This document shows, piece after piece, positions 17,997 through 26,859 of a stretch of 64,000 nt of DNA. Below the pieces are notes generated by a model. That model had not been told where the DNA came from. It worked only from the letters and a program-made list of their open reading frames with translations, and ran no database searches. How positions within the stretch are numbered: the stretch's first letter is position 1; each line of letters starts with the position of its first letter. The DNA is taken from the NCBI RefSeq assembly GCF_000423505.1, contig NZ_AUIC01000005.1, positions 1 through 64,000 of the forward strand. Reading direction: 5' to 3'. Source of the stretch: Pseudoclavibacter soli DSM 23366 (GTDB taxonomy: Bacteria; Actinomycetota; Actinomycetes; Actinomycetales; Microbacteriaceae). The position numbers were made by a program, and so were the translations under genes.

Positions 17997-19342
17997 GCTT
18001 CGACACCAGTTCGCGCGCACGTACGCGCACCGAGACCATCACCAGCATCTCGCACACCTCCCGTTCGGGCCGGGTGCGGGCACGGCTGGCGCTGGCCGGT
18101 GCGCGCGGGCAGACCGTGGTGTGGTCTGCTCTGCGTCGTGCGGCGAGCTGGTCGGTCAAGACGATCACCGCCGGTGGATGGGTCGCGGCAGTTGTCGCCG
18201 TCACCGGCGTTGCGCTGGGGCTCGCTTTGGGGTTGCCCGAATGGCTTGCTGCCGGCATCGCCGCTGCCGTGCTTTTGCTCATCGCAGCCCTGTTTCTCTT
18301 CGGAGCCAACGCCTACGAGGTTGACTTGGGCGTGCTCGAAGACCATGTGGTCGCCGGTGAACACGTCACCGGGGACATCGCGGTGCGCAACGTCTCTAAA
18401 CACCCGGCGCTGCCAGGGCGCGTCGAGATTCCCATCGGCGATGCGCTGGCGGAGGCTGCGGTACCGCTGCTGCTGCCCGGTGCGGGCCATCGTGAGCAGC
18501 TGGCCATTCCGGCGCAGCGTCGTGGCGTGATCGATGTGGGCCCAGTGCGCTCAGTGCGCGGCGACCCCATCGGTCTGCTGCACCGCATCGTAGTGTGGTC
18601 GAAGAAGCATGTGCTTTACGTGCATCCGAAGACCGTCACGCTGCCGACCACCAATGGCGGTTTTCTGCGCGACCTCGAGGGCATCCCCTCGGCCACCCTA
18701 GTCAGTGACGACATCTCATTCCACGCGATCCGGCAATACCAGCCCGGTGATGCGCCGCGAAACGTGCACTGGAAGTCATCGGCCAAGACCGGCACCCTGA
18801 TGGTGCGTCAGTATGAAGAGTCGCGGCGCTCGAAGATCTGTGTGCTCTTGGGGCTGGCCGAGCCAGAGTACGCCGAAGCCGACGAATTCGAGCTCGCCGT
18901 CAGCGCCGCGGCCTCGATCGGGGTGCGTCTGATTCGCGATCGCCGTGAAGTTGAGGTCGTCGTCAGCGACGACGTTCCCGAGGCAGCGCGCAAGATCGTG
19001 CGATCGGCTCGCCGTCTGGCCACGTTCAACCCTCAGCTGCTGCTCAACGATTTCAGCGGCGTTGACTCATCAGAACGCAAGATGTCGCTCGACCAGGTGG
19101 CCACCCTCGCAGCGCACGAGATCGACGGGCTGTCTCTGGCCTTCTTGGTGTGCGGGTCATCGATGACGCTCGCTGATCTGCAGCTGGTCGCCCACCGCTT
19201 CGACTTTGACACCGCAGTCGTGATCGTTCGCGTCGATCTCGACGCCGAGCCCGGCGTTCGCCAGGTGGGCGATCTGACCGTGTTCACACTCGGCGCACTC
19301 GACGACCTCACCCACCTGATGTCGAGGGTGGTGCAGTCATGA
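17993..19342 (+). CDS. DUF58 protein
   Basis: A 449-residue protein starting at a GTG that overlaps the moxR stop. Residues ~55-105 contain two membrane helices, followed by a beta-rich domain and the DUF58 core (residues ~230-350, with the motif YQPGDAPRNVHWKSSAKT). Its position between moxR and the transglutaminase-like gene is the standard arrangement in many bacteria. The biochemical role is not established; the family is thought to be a client or adaptor of MoxR. Confidence 0.9.
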   Translation: MSFDTSSRARTRTETITSISHTSRSGRVRARLALAGARGQTVVWSALRRAASWSVKTITAGGWVAAVVAVTGVALGLALGLPEWLAAGIAAAVLLLIAALFLFGANAYEVDLGVLEDHVVAGEHVTGDIAVRNVSKHPALPGRVEIPIGDALAEAAVPLLLPGAGHREQLAIPAQRRGVIDVGPVRSVRGDPIGLLHRIVVWSKKHVLYVHPKTVTLPTTNGGFLRDLEGIPSATLVSDDISFHAIRQYQPGDAPRNVHWKSSAKTGTLMVRQYEESRRSKICVLLGLAEPEYAEADEFELAVSAAASIGVRLIRDRREVEVVVSDDVPEAARKIVRSARRLATFNPQLLLNDFSGVDSSERKMSLDQVATLAAHEIDGLSLAFLVCGSSMTLADLQLVAHRFDFDTAVVIVRVDLDAEPGVRQVGDLTVFTLGALDDLTHLMSRVVQS

Positions 19343-21819
19343 GTCGCAGATCACTCGCAGACCGACTCGGCGCACTGCCGGCACTGGCCGGCACGCTGGT
19401 ACTGTTCGTCATCGTGCTCGCACTGGCGGCGGTGGGCGCCTGGCCCATCTACCAAAAGGCGACTATGGCGCTCGCAGCGGCCGGGGGCATCCTTGCTGGC
19501 CTCGCCGTGGGGCTCACCATCGTGGTGCGCAAACTGCATGCGCTGCACGCGGTTGGGCTGGGCCTCGCGGGGTATGTCATCATCGGGCTGCTGACCGCCG
19601 TGCCGTCGAGCTTCTCGGCGCTGCCGGGGTCACTGCTCGAGGGTGTGCTGCAGGTGCTTTCGGGGCCCATCACCGCATGGAAAGACCTGCTTACGCTCAC
19701 GCTGCCAGTGGGCGACTACTCGGGCACACAGCTGCCCCTGTTCATCACTCTCTACGTGGCCGCGCTACTGGCTGTGGTGTTCACCTACCGTGTGCCCCAA
19801 CTCTGGGGTCTGGCCATTGTCGTGCTCGGGGTCGCTCTGCTGTTTCCGACCATCTTTGGCCCGAAATCTGCGGTCATGTCGATCAGCCTCTTCGGGCGAA
19901 CGATCGGTGCACCACTTGAGATGCTTTTCGGCCTGCTTGGACTGGGAGTTTTGCTGGCCTGGCCGATTTGGCGGGTACGGCGTGCGCGCATCGCGGCTCG
20001 GCGTGGCTACTCCGACCAGCAGGGTGCTCGTGTCGCAGCAGGGTCGCGAGCGGCCGGCGCGCGGCGCGCGGGGCTTGGCGTGGGGATGGCGCTGGTCGCC
20101 ACCCTGGTCGCCTTCGCCGTCACTCCCGCGCTCACCGGGGATTCATCGAAAACCGTGGGGCGCTCGCTGGTCGAGGCCCAACAGGTCGACCCCCCGTCGG
20201 CAAGTCCACTGACGGCGTACCGCTCGTACTTCACCGCCGATCGCTATAACGAGACGTTGCTCACTTTGTCAGGAGATGTTCCGCAGCGGATCCGTTTCGC
20301 GACGCTCGGCTCTTATGACGGTCAGGTGTTCCGCACCACGTCGGCCGACTCAGCCTCAGCAGGCACAGCGTTCGAGCGTTTGCCCTACCGGCTGGCCGGC
20401 TCTGCGACAACGGGCGAGACAGGCACTGTCGAGGTGCAGGTAGATGGTTATTCAGGCGTTTGGCTGCCGTTGGCAACCGATGTGCAGCAGGTTGAGTTCG
20501 CCGGGGGAAGCTCCGGTGAGCTCAGTCGGGGCTTCTATTTCAATCGTGATGCGCAGTCGGGCATCGTGCTGGCTGATCGGTCGACCGGGCAGGGTCTTGC
20601 CTCAGGTGACTCGTACTCCGTGGAATACTCTTCCACCGACGTCGACGCGACCGACGATCTCGGCCCGGGCGTGGGTTCAACCGACGGGGTCAGTGACGAT
20701 CTGCTGCCGAACCTGACCACGTGGGTCGACGGGCATCGTGAGGGCGGCGCAACTGTCGGTGAGGTTCGACGTCTGGTTGCTCTGCTCGTACAGCGCAGCT
20801 ACTTGGGGCACTCGAAAGACCAGCCGAGCACCGGCGACGATTCTTGGCTGCCCGATGACTACACCTTCGTGGCAAGCGATGCCGGCCACTCGCGTGCGCG
20901 CATCGATGCACTGTTCGCCTCTATGCTCAGCCCTGAGTACCTCGACTGCTCTGCGACCGTCACACAATGCGCGGCCACCGTGGGCGACGACGAGCAGTAC
21001 GCCGTCGCCTCTGCACTGATCGCGCGTACGGTTGGCTTCCCGTCTCGAGTGGTCTATGGCGCGGATGTGGTCGACGGCCGGGTGCAGGGCAAGAATGTCG
21101 TCGCGTGGGCAGAGATTCTGGCCTCTGATGGCGAGTGGGTGGCGCTCGACTCGTCGGCGCGCACCGACAATAAGTTCATCGAGAACCCCGACCAGGACAG
21201 CTATCGTCAGTACAGCCCGCCAATCGCCCAACAGAATGCCGATCGGGTGACCCCGCCCGATCAGGATCCGACCGGCGGCGCGGTATCGAACGACAGTTCG
21301 TCTTCGTCAGTGGCATGGGCGAGAGCCGCACACATTCTGCGCGTCATCGGCACATGGACAGGGTGGATTGCGCTGTTGACGCTGCCGATCTGGGGCATGC
21401 TGTTGGCCAAGGCGGTGCGTCGCTGGCGTCGCCGTCGCGGCACACCCAAGGCGCAGATCGTCGGCGGGTGGAACGAATACACCGACCAGCTGGTCGACAG
21501 CGGTGCGAGTATTCCGCTGGCCGCCACGCGCAGCTCGGTTGCCGAGGGAGTCAGCCCGCAGGCGGAGTATCTTGCGGGGGTCGCCGACTGGGCTGCGTTC
21601 TCTGGCAATCAGCCGACTGCACAGCAGGCCACAGAGTACTGGGCGTTGGTGCGGGTCGAGCGCCGAGCTCAGCTGAAAGACGCCACTCGCCTGCAACGGT
21701 GGCGAACACGATTGTCGCCGCGATCGTTTACTGGTTACATTAAACGAATTCGAGCTGCTGCCAGACTTCCTCAGCGCTTTCGCCTGGGGATTCACACGCA
21801 AGAGAAAGGTGCCGACTGA
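19339..21819 (+). CDS. TgpA-type membrane transglutaminase-like protein, catalytic residues lost
   Basis: An 826-residue protein with N-terminal membrane helices (about residues 15-230, DUF3488-like), an extracytoplasmic transglutaminase fold (about 480-620), one more helix (~670-695) and a cytoplasmic tail. In active members the core reads G-x-C-E-Q and H-A-W; here the matching positions read GDDEQY (Asp551 in place of Cys) and VVAWAE (Val588 in place of His), while the third position is still Asp (VALDSS). The protein should therefore be a binding or structural homologue rather than a transglutaminase or protease. It overlaps DUF58 by ATGA. Confidence 0.88.
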   Translation: MSRRSLADRLGALPALAGTLVLFVIVLALAAVGAWPIYQKATMALAAAGGILAGLAVGLTIVVRKLHALHAVGLGLAGYVIIGLLTAVPSSFSALPGSLLEGVLQVLSGPITAWKDLLTLTLPVGDYSGTQLPLFITLYVAALLAVVFTYRVPQLWGLAIVVLGVALLFPTIFGPKSAVMSISLFGRTIGAPLEMLFGLLGLGVLLAWPIWRVRRARIAARRGYSDQQGARVAAGSRAAGARRAGLGVGMALVATLVAFAVTPALTGDSSKTVGRSLVEAQQVDPPSASPLTAYRSYFTADRYNETLLTLSGDVPQRIRFATLGSYDGQVFRTTSADSASAGTAFERLPYRLAGSATTGETGTVEVQVDGYSGVWLPLATDVQQVEFAGGSSGELSRGFYFNRDAQSGIVLADRSTGQGLASGDSYSVEYSSTDVDATDDLGPGVGSTDGVSDDLLPNLTTWVDGHREGGATVGEVRRLVALLVQRSYLGHSKDQPSTGDDSWLPDDYTFVASDAGHSRARIDALFASMLSPEYLDCSATVTQCAATVGDDEQYAVASALIARTVGFPSRVVYGADVVDGRVQGKNVVAWAEILASDGEWVALDSSARTDNKFIENPDQDSYRQYSPPIAQQNADRVTPPDQDPTGGAVSNDSSSSSVAWARAAHILRVIGTWTGWIALLTLPIWGMLLAKAVRRWRRRRGTPKAQIVGGWNEYTDQLVDSGASIPLAATRSSVAEGVSPQAEYLAGVADWAAFSGNQPTAQQATEYWALVRVERRAQLKDATRLQRWRTRLSPRSFTGYIKRIRAAARLPQRFRLGIHTQEKGAD

Positions 21820-21835
21820 CGTCGGCGGGTGAGCG

Positions 21836-22762
21836 ATGAGTTATCCCCAATACCCCAATGACCCATTTGGTGCGCAGGGCGGTTATGCCGCTGGAGTGCC
21901 CTCGTTGGCTGATCAGGCTGCCGACCCCGCGACAACGCCCGAGCAGCTCAGAGCGCTGCTGCAGCAAGATCCCGCGCTGGCGCCAATCATCGCGGTGAAT
22001 GACAATATCGACGACCCGCTGCGCGAGTGGCTGTGGGAGTACGGCGGCGATGCCGTGCGCCAGGCGATGCAGAATCAGTACGAGCAGGCGCTGGCAGCGC
22101 AGCAGGGGCAGAGTGCAGTCTCTGTCGAACAGGTCGCCGGCTATGCGCAGCCGGCGCCCGTCGAGCCAGCCCCATACGTCGACCAGCAGTACGCCTACGC
22201 GCAGCAGCAGCCCGAACCGGCTGCGCCTGCAGTGATCGACGCCGTTCCGGGCCTGGTCGAGGCGCCAGTGCAGCCGCAGAACACCGGGTTCATCAACGAG
22301 GCTCCCGTTGCGCAGCCGCAGCCTGAACCCGTCGCCGCTCCGGTCTTTGAGCGCGCACCTGAGCCGGCTGCCGAAACTTCGGCAGATGTTGAAGACGACG
22401 ATTCTGAAAAGACGGTGCTGGTACGGCGCAACCACCGCCCGACTTCAACGTTGGTGCTCGAGACGGGCGACAGTGTCGAGCTGACCAGCGATGTCGTGCT
22501 GCTTGGGCGCAACCCGCGTGGGCGCCTGGTGGGCAAGGCTCAGGTCGTGCGCATCCCCGATGCCGAGAAGACCATTTCCAAGACGCATGCCAAACTGGAG
22601 TGGATCGACGGTGGCTGGTTTATCACTGACCTAGAGTCGACCAATGGCGTGACGACCGGCCCGGCCGATGCCGAAGTCGAGCTGACTCCGAATAGCCCGG
22701 CGCCGCTTGAGGGGCCGTTCGCACTCGGCCTGTATCGGCTGCAACTGACCGTGCAGCACTGA
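21836..22762 (+). CDS. FHA-domain protein with N-terminal LRV-like segment
   Basis: A 308-residue soluble protein. Residues ~20-75 look like a variant leucine-rich-repeat segment (LADQAADPATTPEQLRALL); residues 85-185 are a Pro/Gln/Ala-rich linker; a motif EKTVLVRR (~190-197) matches the PP2C tail motifs; residues ~215-300 form an FHA domain with LLGRNPRG, ISKTHAKLEW and ESTNG. FHA domains bind phospho-threonine peptides, so this is the likely reader of the kinase/phosphatase pair. It lies 16 bp after the transglutaminase-like gene and ends the operon. Confidence 0.9.
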   Translation: MSYPQYPNDPFGAQGGYAAGVPSLADQAADPATTPEQLRALLQQDPALAPIIAVNDNIDDPLREWLWEYGGDAVRQAMQNQYEQALAAQQGQSAVSVEQVAGYAQPAPVEPAPYVDQQYAYAQQQPEPAAPAVIDAVPGLVEAPVQPQNTGFINEAPVAQPQPEPVAAPVFERAPEPAAETSADVEDDDSEKTVLVRRNHRPTSTLVLETGDSVELTSDVVLLGRNPRGRLVGKAQVVRIPDAEKTISKTHAKLEWIDGGWFITDLESTNGVTTGPADAEVELTPNSPAPLEGPFALGLYRLQLTVQH

Positions 22763-22772
22763 GCGGCAGAGT

Positions 22773-22801
22773 TTGTGCTCTCGGCTGAATGTGAGTAGAA
22801 T
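22773..22801 (+). promoter_or_regulatory. tRNA-Arg promoter
   Basis: TTGTGC (22773-22778) and TAGAAT (22796-22801) are separated by 17 bp, and the tRNA begins 13 nt downstream. Confidence 0.65.
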
Positions 22802-22813
22802 CGTCTCTGTTAT

Positions 22814-22890
<77 letters not shown>

Positions 22891-22898
22891 CAGTGGCA

Positions 22899-22932
22899 GA
22901 ATCGCCCTCACCGTCATCGGTGGGGGCGATTC
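22899..22932 (+). terminator. Hairpin terminator after tRNA-Arg
   Basis: A 15-bp stem starting GAATCGCCC and closing GGGCGATTC, with one T-G pair and a 4-nt TCAT loop, begins 8 nt after the tRNA. The U-tract is weak, as is common in actinobacteria. Confidence 0.7.
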
Positions 22933-22986
22933 TCGTCTCTCGACTTGTTCCACTGACGGCGACCCCGCCCCAAGAGGAGGCGCATT

Positions 22987-23505
22987 ATGAACCAAGAGCA
23001 GCTGCGCCGCGTACGAGAGGCGCTGCAACAGGCACGCGCACAACTCGCCGATTCGGGTGTGCGTGACGAGGCGCTCGGTCGTCTTGTTCCGGCTGGGCGG
23101 CGATGGATGCTGCCCCGCCGCGCGCATTTCGTCTCGCTGGGCCGTGTGTGGCGAGTGGGCATCCTGCTGATATCGACCTCAGATGACCGCTTGCACCTGC
23201 TGGGAGTGACGACCCGAGCGGTGCAGCCAGGCCATCACCGCAACACCGCAGTGGCCATTGAAGAGCGCCGTGAGGTGCAGCTGCTCGCTTGGAAGGGACC
23301 ATTCGTCGAAGGCGATGTGGTCAATTACGACACGATTGAGATTGACTTGGCTCATGATGCCATCGACACTGAGGCGAATCCGCTGTTGGTGCGTGACGGC
23401 GTGGTGATGGTGCAGTGGGATCGCGGACAGTCAGGGGCGGCCCCACGGCCCTTTGCCGACTACCTGAGAGAACAGGTCGCTCTGCGCATCGACCCGACTT
23501 CGTAG
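22987..23505 (+). CDS. Conserved hypothetical protein
   Basis: A 172-residue soluble protein I do not recognise. An N-terminal helix of about 25 residues (MNQEQLRRVREALQQA) is followed by a mixed alpha/beta region with a hydrophobic strand around residues 55-65 (VGILLISTS). There are no cysteines, signal peptide or obvious catalytic motif. AGAGGAGG lies 7 nt before the ATG, so expression is likely. It converges on the FHA-ABC transporter gene with only 10 bp between stops. Confidence 0.75.
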   Translation: MNQEQLRRVREALQQARAQLADSGVRDEALGRLVPAGRRWMLPRRAHFVSLGRVWRVGILLISTSDDRLHLLGVTTRAVQPGHHRNTAVAIEERREVQLLAWKGPFVEGDVVNYDTIEIDLAHDAIDTEANPLLVRDGVVMVQWDRGQSGAAPRPFADYLREQVALRIDPTS

Positions 23506-23515
23506 TCGCCCGGGC

Positions 23516-25921
23516 TCAGTGCTGCTGGCGTCGCAGGCGAAGCCAGCTCACGGCCAGCGCGAGCAGTCCCATGCCGTTGACCACTCCGAAGGCGGTCCAC
23601 CAGCGGGTGGCGGTGGGCTCCCAGAGCGGGTCCTCTTCTGGCGTTGGGGCCAGCATGGCCTGCGCCGGATCAGCAATGTGCGTCAGATCGTTCAGGTCGA
23701 TGCTCACCGCACCGAGAGCGAACGTCCAACGGGCGGGAATCGCCCACGAGACCCAGTTGAGCAGCTCGTTGCTGGTGAGCGCGATCAGGCCGCCGTTGAG
23801 CACCATTTGCAACATCAGCACAACGATTAGCAGTGGCATGACCTGGTTCTGTGAGGTGACCAGTGCCGAGATGGCCAAGCCGATCAGCACTCCGATTGAG
23901 ACGGTGACGCCAAGGGCGATGCCCACTTCGATCCATCGGGGCAGTCCCAAGGCGCCGTCGCCTTCGGGGAGCGGTTTGATGAACGAATAGACGCCCAGCA
24001 TGATTGCAGCACTCACCCAGCCGAGCACGCCGAAGACCAGCACTTTCGAGGCAAGGTATGCCGAAGAGGGCAGACTGACTGCCCGTTCGCGCAGGAAGAT
24101 GCTGCGCTCGCCCACCAAATCTCGAATGGTCATTGAGATGCCAGTGAATATCGCGCCGATGATGAGCAGTGCGAGCACCGTCTGCGGCTCGCTGATGTGC
24201 TTTGGGTCCTCGACCCTGGTGAGGCCCCGATCGCCGGGCACGACGATTGGCAGCGCCCCGATGATGAACGGCAGTGCGAGAAGAAACAGGCTGTAACCGC
24301 GGTCAGCGAGGGTCAGCGAAAGCTGACGTCGCACGAGGGTCCAGATTTGTTGGAACCAATTGCGTTTGGGGCCTGGCTCAGTTGTCGCTGCCGGAGTGAG
24401 CTGTGGTGTGGGGCGGTGCCCTTGCCGTGCAGCCCAGCGCTGGCGGCAGGCCTGCGGCTGATCTTTGAGCATTGTAAAGATGTCGGTCCAGCTGTCGGTG
24501 CCAAACTGCGAGGCGGCCTGTGACGAATGCCCGATGTAGGCAGGTGACCCGCCCGGCACCAGCACCACCACCTGATCGCACAAATCGAGCTCGGCCACCG
24601 AGTGGGTGATGACCAGCACTGTGCGGTCGCCGTCGGCCAGCCTTCGGAACACCTGCATCAGCTGTCGGTCGAGCGCCGGATCGAGACCCGAAGTAGGTTC
24701 ATCGAGAATCAGCAGCGACGGTTCGGTGAGCAGCTCCATGGCGACCGAGGCGCGCTTGCGCTGTCCGCCGCTCAGGCGGTCGATGCGGGTGTCGAGGTGT
24801 GGTTCGAGATCAAGCTGGGCCACGGCCTTGAGCACTTGAGCGTCGCGTTCTGCCTTGCTGACGTCGCTGCCCAAACGCAGGCGTGCGGCGTACTCGAGTG
24901 CCGTGCGCAGCTTCAGCTGACGGTGGATCACATCGTCTTGCGGCACCATGCCGATGCGGGTCTTGGCGATTTCGTACTGCCGGTCAACGTCGAAGCCGTC
25001 GAAGCTGACCAAGCCGGTCGAGGCTTTCTGCAGGCCGGCGATGGTCTTGACCAGCGTGGACTTGCCCGCGCCGGAGGGGCCGATCACTGCGGTCAGTGAA
25101 CCGCGTGGTGCACGGAAGTCGATGTCATCGAGCAGTTTCTTGCCGCCTTCGACGGTGAAGCTCAGATGTGACACGTCGAGCCCGCCGCGCTGCGGAAAAG
25201 CCTGATGTGCGTCGACGAGGTGGTTGCCGACAACAGTGAAGTCAGAGTTGCCCGTGGTGAGGGTATCGCCCTCATTGAGGCGAGCGTGAGTTACCAGGCG
25301 ACCGTTGACATAAGTGCCGTTGTGCGAGGTGAGGCTCTGCACTTCGAGGGCGCCGGGCACGGGAGTAATTCGTGCGTGCTGCACTGCAGTGAACAGATCT
25401 GGTACGACGACGTTGTTACCGGGGCGCCGTCCGATGGTTACCGGAGCGTTGCCGACGGGAATGCCTGTGCGACTTGGTGGCGCGCTGGAGGGCCGGGGGC
25501 GTGCCGGGGGCCTGCCGGGCAGCCGGGGTGCGCTGGTGGTGAGTGGCGAGCCGGTGTCGGTGACGGGAGGGGGCACTGGTCGACGGCGCGGTGGAGCCGC
25601 CGGTGCGACCGGTGTGCCGAGCAGATGCAGCTGCAGCAAGGGGCCGGTATGGGCGTCGCCGAGGCGAACGTTCAGGTCGCCGGTCACCTCGCGGCGTTCG
25701 ATGCGCTGACTGTCGATGAACACGCCGTTGCGCGACCCCAGGTCTTCGATGAACCAGCCATCTTTGAAGCCGATCAGCAGGTGTCGCCGAGAGATCAGCG
25801 GGTTGCTCAGCACAATGTCGGCCGCGGCGCCGCGGCCGATCACGAGTTGCTGTGACTGAGTCAGCTGATGGCTGTGCCCGTCAACGCTGATGGTGAGTGA
25901 CGGCGCGTCGACAGCTGCCAT
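23516..25921 (-). CDS. Double-FHA ABC-2 type transporter (Rv1747-like)
   Basis: An 801-residue fusion: FHA domain 1 (residues ~10-95, VIGRGAAADI and SRRHL), a proline-rich linker, FHA domain 2 (~160-240, IGRRPGNNVV, SHNGTYVNG), an ABCG-like ATPase domain (Walker A GPSGAGKST ~282, LSGGQRKR ~388, ILDEPTSGLD ~410) and six membrane helices (~530-795). The same order is seen in M. tuberculosis Rv1747, an exporter controlled by kinase phosphorylation through its FHA domains. Location beside the kinase cluster fits that control here. AGGGGGAA precedes the start. Confidence 0.93.
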   Translation of the reverse strand: MAAVDAPSLTISVDGHSHQLTQSQQLVIGRGAAADIVLSNPLISRRHLLIGFKDGWFIEDLGSRNGVFIDSQRIERREVTGDLNVRLGDAHTGPLLQLHLLGTPVAPAAPPRRRPVPPPVTDTGSPLTTSAPRLPGRPPARPRPSSAPPSRTGIPVGNAPVTIGRRPGNNVVVPDLFTAVQHARITPVPGALEVQSLTSHNGTYVNGRLVTHARLNEGDTLTTGNSDFTVVGNHLVDAHQAFPQRGGLDVSHLSFTVEGGKKLLDDIDFRAPRGSLTAVIGPSGAGKSTLVKTIAGLQKASTGLVSFDGFDVDRQYEIAKTRIGMVPQDDVIHRQLKLRTALEYAARLRLGSDVSKAERDAQVLKAVAQLDLEPHLDTRIDRLSGGQRKRASVAMELLTEPSLLILDEPTSGLDPALDRQLMQVFRRLADGDRTVLVITHSVAELDLCDQVVVLVPGGSPAYIGHSSQAASQFGTDSWTDIFTMLKDQPQACRQRWAARQGHRPTPQLTPAATTEPGPKRNWFQQIWTLVRRQLSLTLADRGYSLFLLALPFIIGALPIVVPGDRGLTRVEDPKHISEPQTVLALLIIGAIFTGISMTIRDLVGERSIFLRERAVSLPSSAYLASKVLVFGVLGWVSAAIMLGVYSFIKPLPEGDGALGLPRWIEVGIALGVTVSIGVLIGLAISALVTSQNQVMPLLIVVLMLQMVLNGGLIALTSNELLNWVSWAIPARWTFALGAVSIDLNDLTHIADPAQAMLAPTPEEDPLWEPTATRWWTAFGVVNGMGLLALAVSWLRLRRQQH

Positions 25922-25982
25922 GCGTGTTCCCCCTGAAATGTGCTGAACTCCAGCCTATCGAATCCCTGTGATGCGGTGGTGA

Positions 25983-26834
25983 TCAGCGGCTTGGAAAGCC
26001 TAAGTCGCGGATCTGCTCGAGCAGATGCTCACGGCCATAGAAGTCGGCTTCGCTTGAGAAGTGGGAAGTGACGTAGTCGATCCAGTCGAAGTTGCGACCG
26101 TAGCTGGCGAAGAAGTCGTTGATGGTGCGATCGTAGGCGTCGAGGTCGCCGAGCACGTCGGTGTCGTAGCGCTCGTGGTGCACGATCAGGCGCTGCGGCG
26201 GACGGGGCCGCACGCCAGACCGGTCGGTCGGGCTGGGCCAGCCCAGCGTCATGCCAAAAACGACGGCCGTGTGCGGTGGTAGCCCCAGCGAGGCTGCGGT
26301 CTCGAGTGGGTGATTGCGGGCTCCACCGATGTAGGTGATGCCGAGCCCGAGCGACTCAGCTGCCACTGCGGCGTTCTGCGCGGCCAACGAGGCATCAATG
26401 AACGACACGAGGGTGGCCTCGAACAGCTCAGTGCCCACGGTGGGGCGCTCGGCGCGCTCGGCGAGTCGATGCGCGCGGTACAGGTCAGCCACCCAGAACA
26501 GCAGCACGGGGGCCTTGTCAATGAACGGCTGGTCGCCGATCAGTGGTTTGAGCTCAGTTTTGTGAGCCTGATCGCGCACCACCACAACGCTCCACGAGTT
26601 GTGGTTCGACGAGTTCGATGCGGCCTGCGCTGCGGTGAGCACGGCGGTCAGCTCGTCGTCGGTCACGGGGCGGTCGCTGAATCGGCGCAACGAGCGATGC
26701 TGCAGCTGGCGCAGAATCGTCGGGTTGATCGCCGAGAATGGCGCCACTTCGTCGGTGCCGAAGCGGGTGTGCAGCACCTCGCGCAGCTGCTCGGGCGTGA
26801 TCTCAGCAGTGGGGTTCTCGGGGGCTTCGCTCAT
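25983..26834 (-). CDS. Nitroreductase-family NAD(P)H oxidoreductase
   Basis: A 283-residue FMN-dependent nitroreductase-like protein, with HRSLRRFSDRPV near residue 45, QAASNSSNHNSWS (~70) and GGARNHP (~170), close in length and motifs to NfrA/SsuE-type NADPH oxidoreductases. The start ATG is 7 nt after a TAGCAT -10 element (26842-26847 on this strand) with no SD, so translation is probably leaderless. It follows the aminotransferase gene but seems to have its own promoter. Confidence 0.85.
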   Translation of the reverse strand: MSEAPENPTAEITPEQLREVLHTRFGTDEVAPFSAINPTILRQLQHRSLRRFSDRPVTDDELTAVLTAAQAASNSSNHNSWSVVVVRDQAHKTELKPLIGDQPFIDKAPVLLFWVADLYRAHRLAERAERPTVGTELFEATLVSFIDASLAAQNAAVAAESLGLGITYIGGARNHPLETAASLGLPPHTAVVFGMTLGWPSPTDRSGVRPRPPQRLIVHHERYDTDVLGDLDAYDRTINDFFASYGRNFDWIDYVTSHFSSEADFYGREHLLEQIRDLGFPSR

Positions 26835-26859
26835 GCGCTTAATGCTATCTGGTGCCGAC

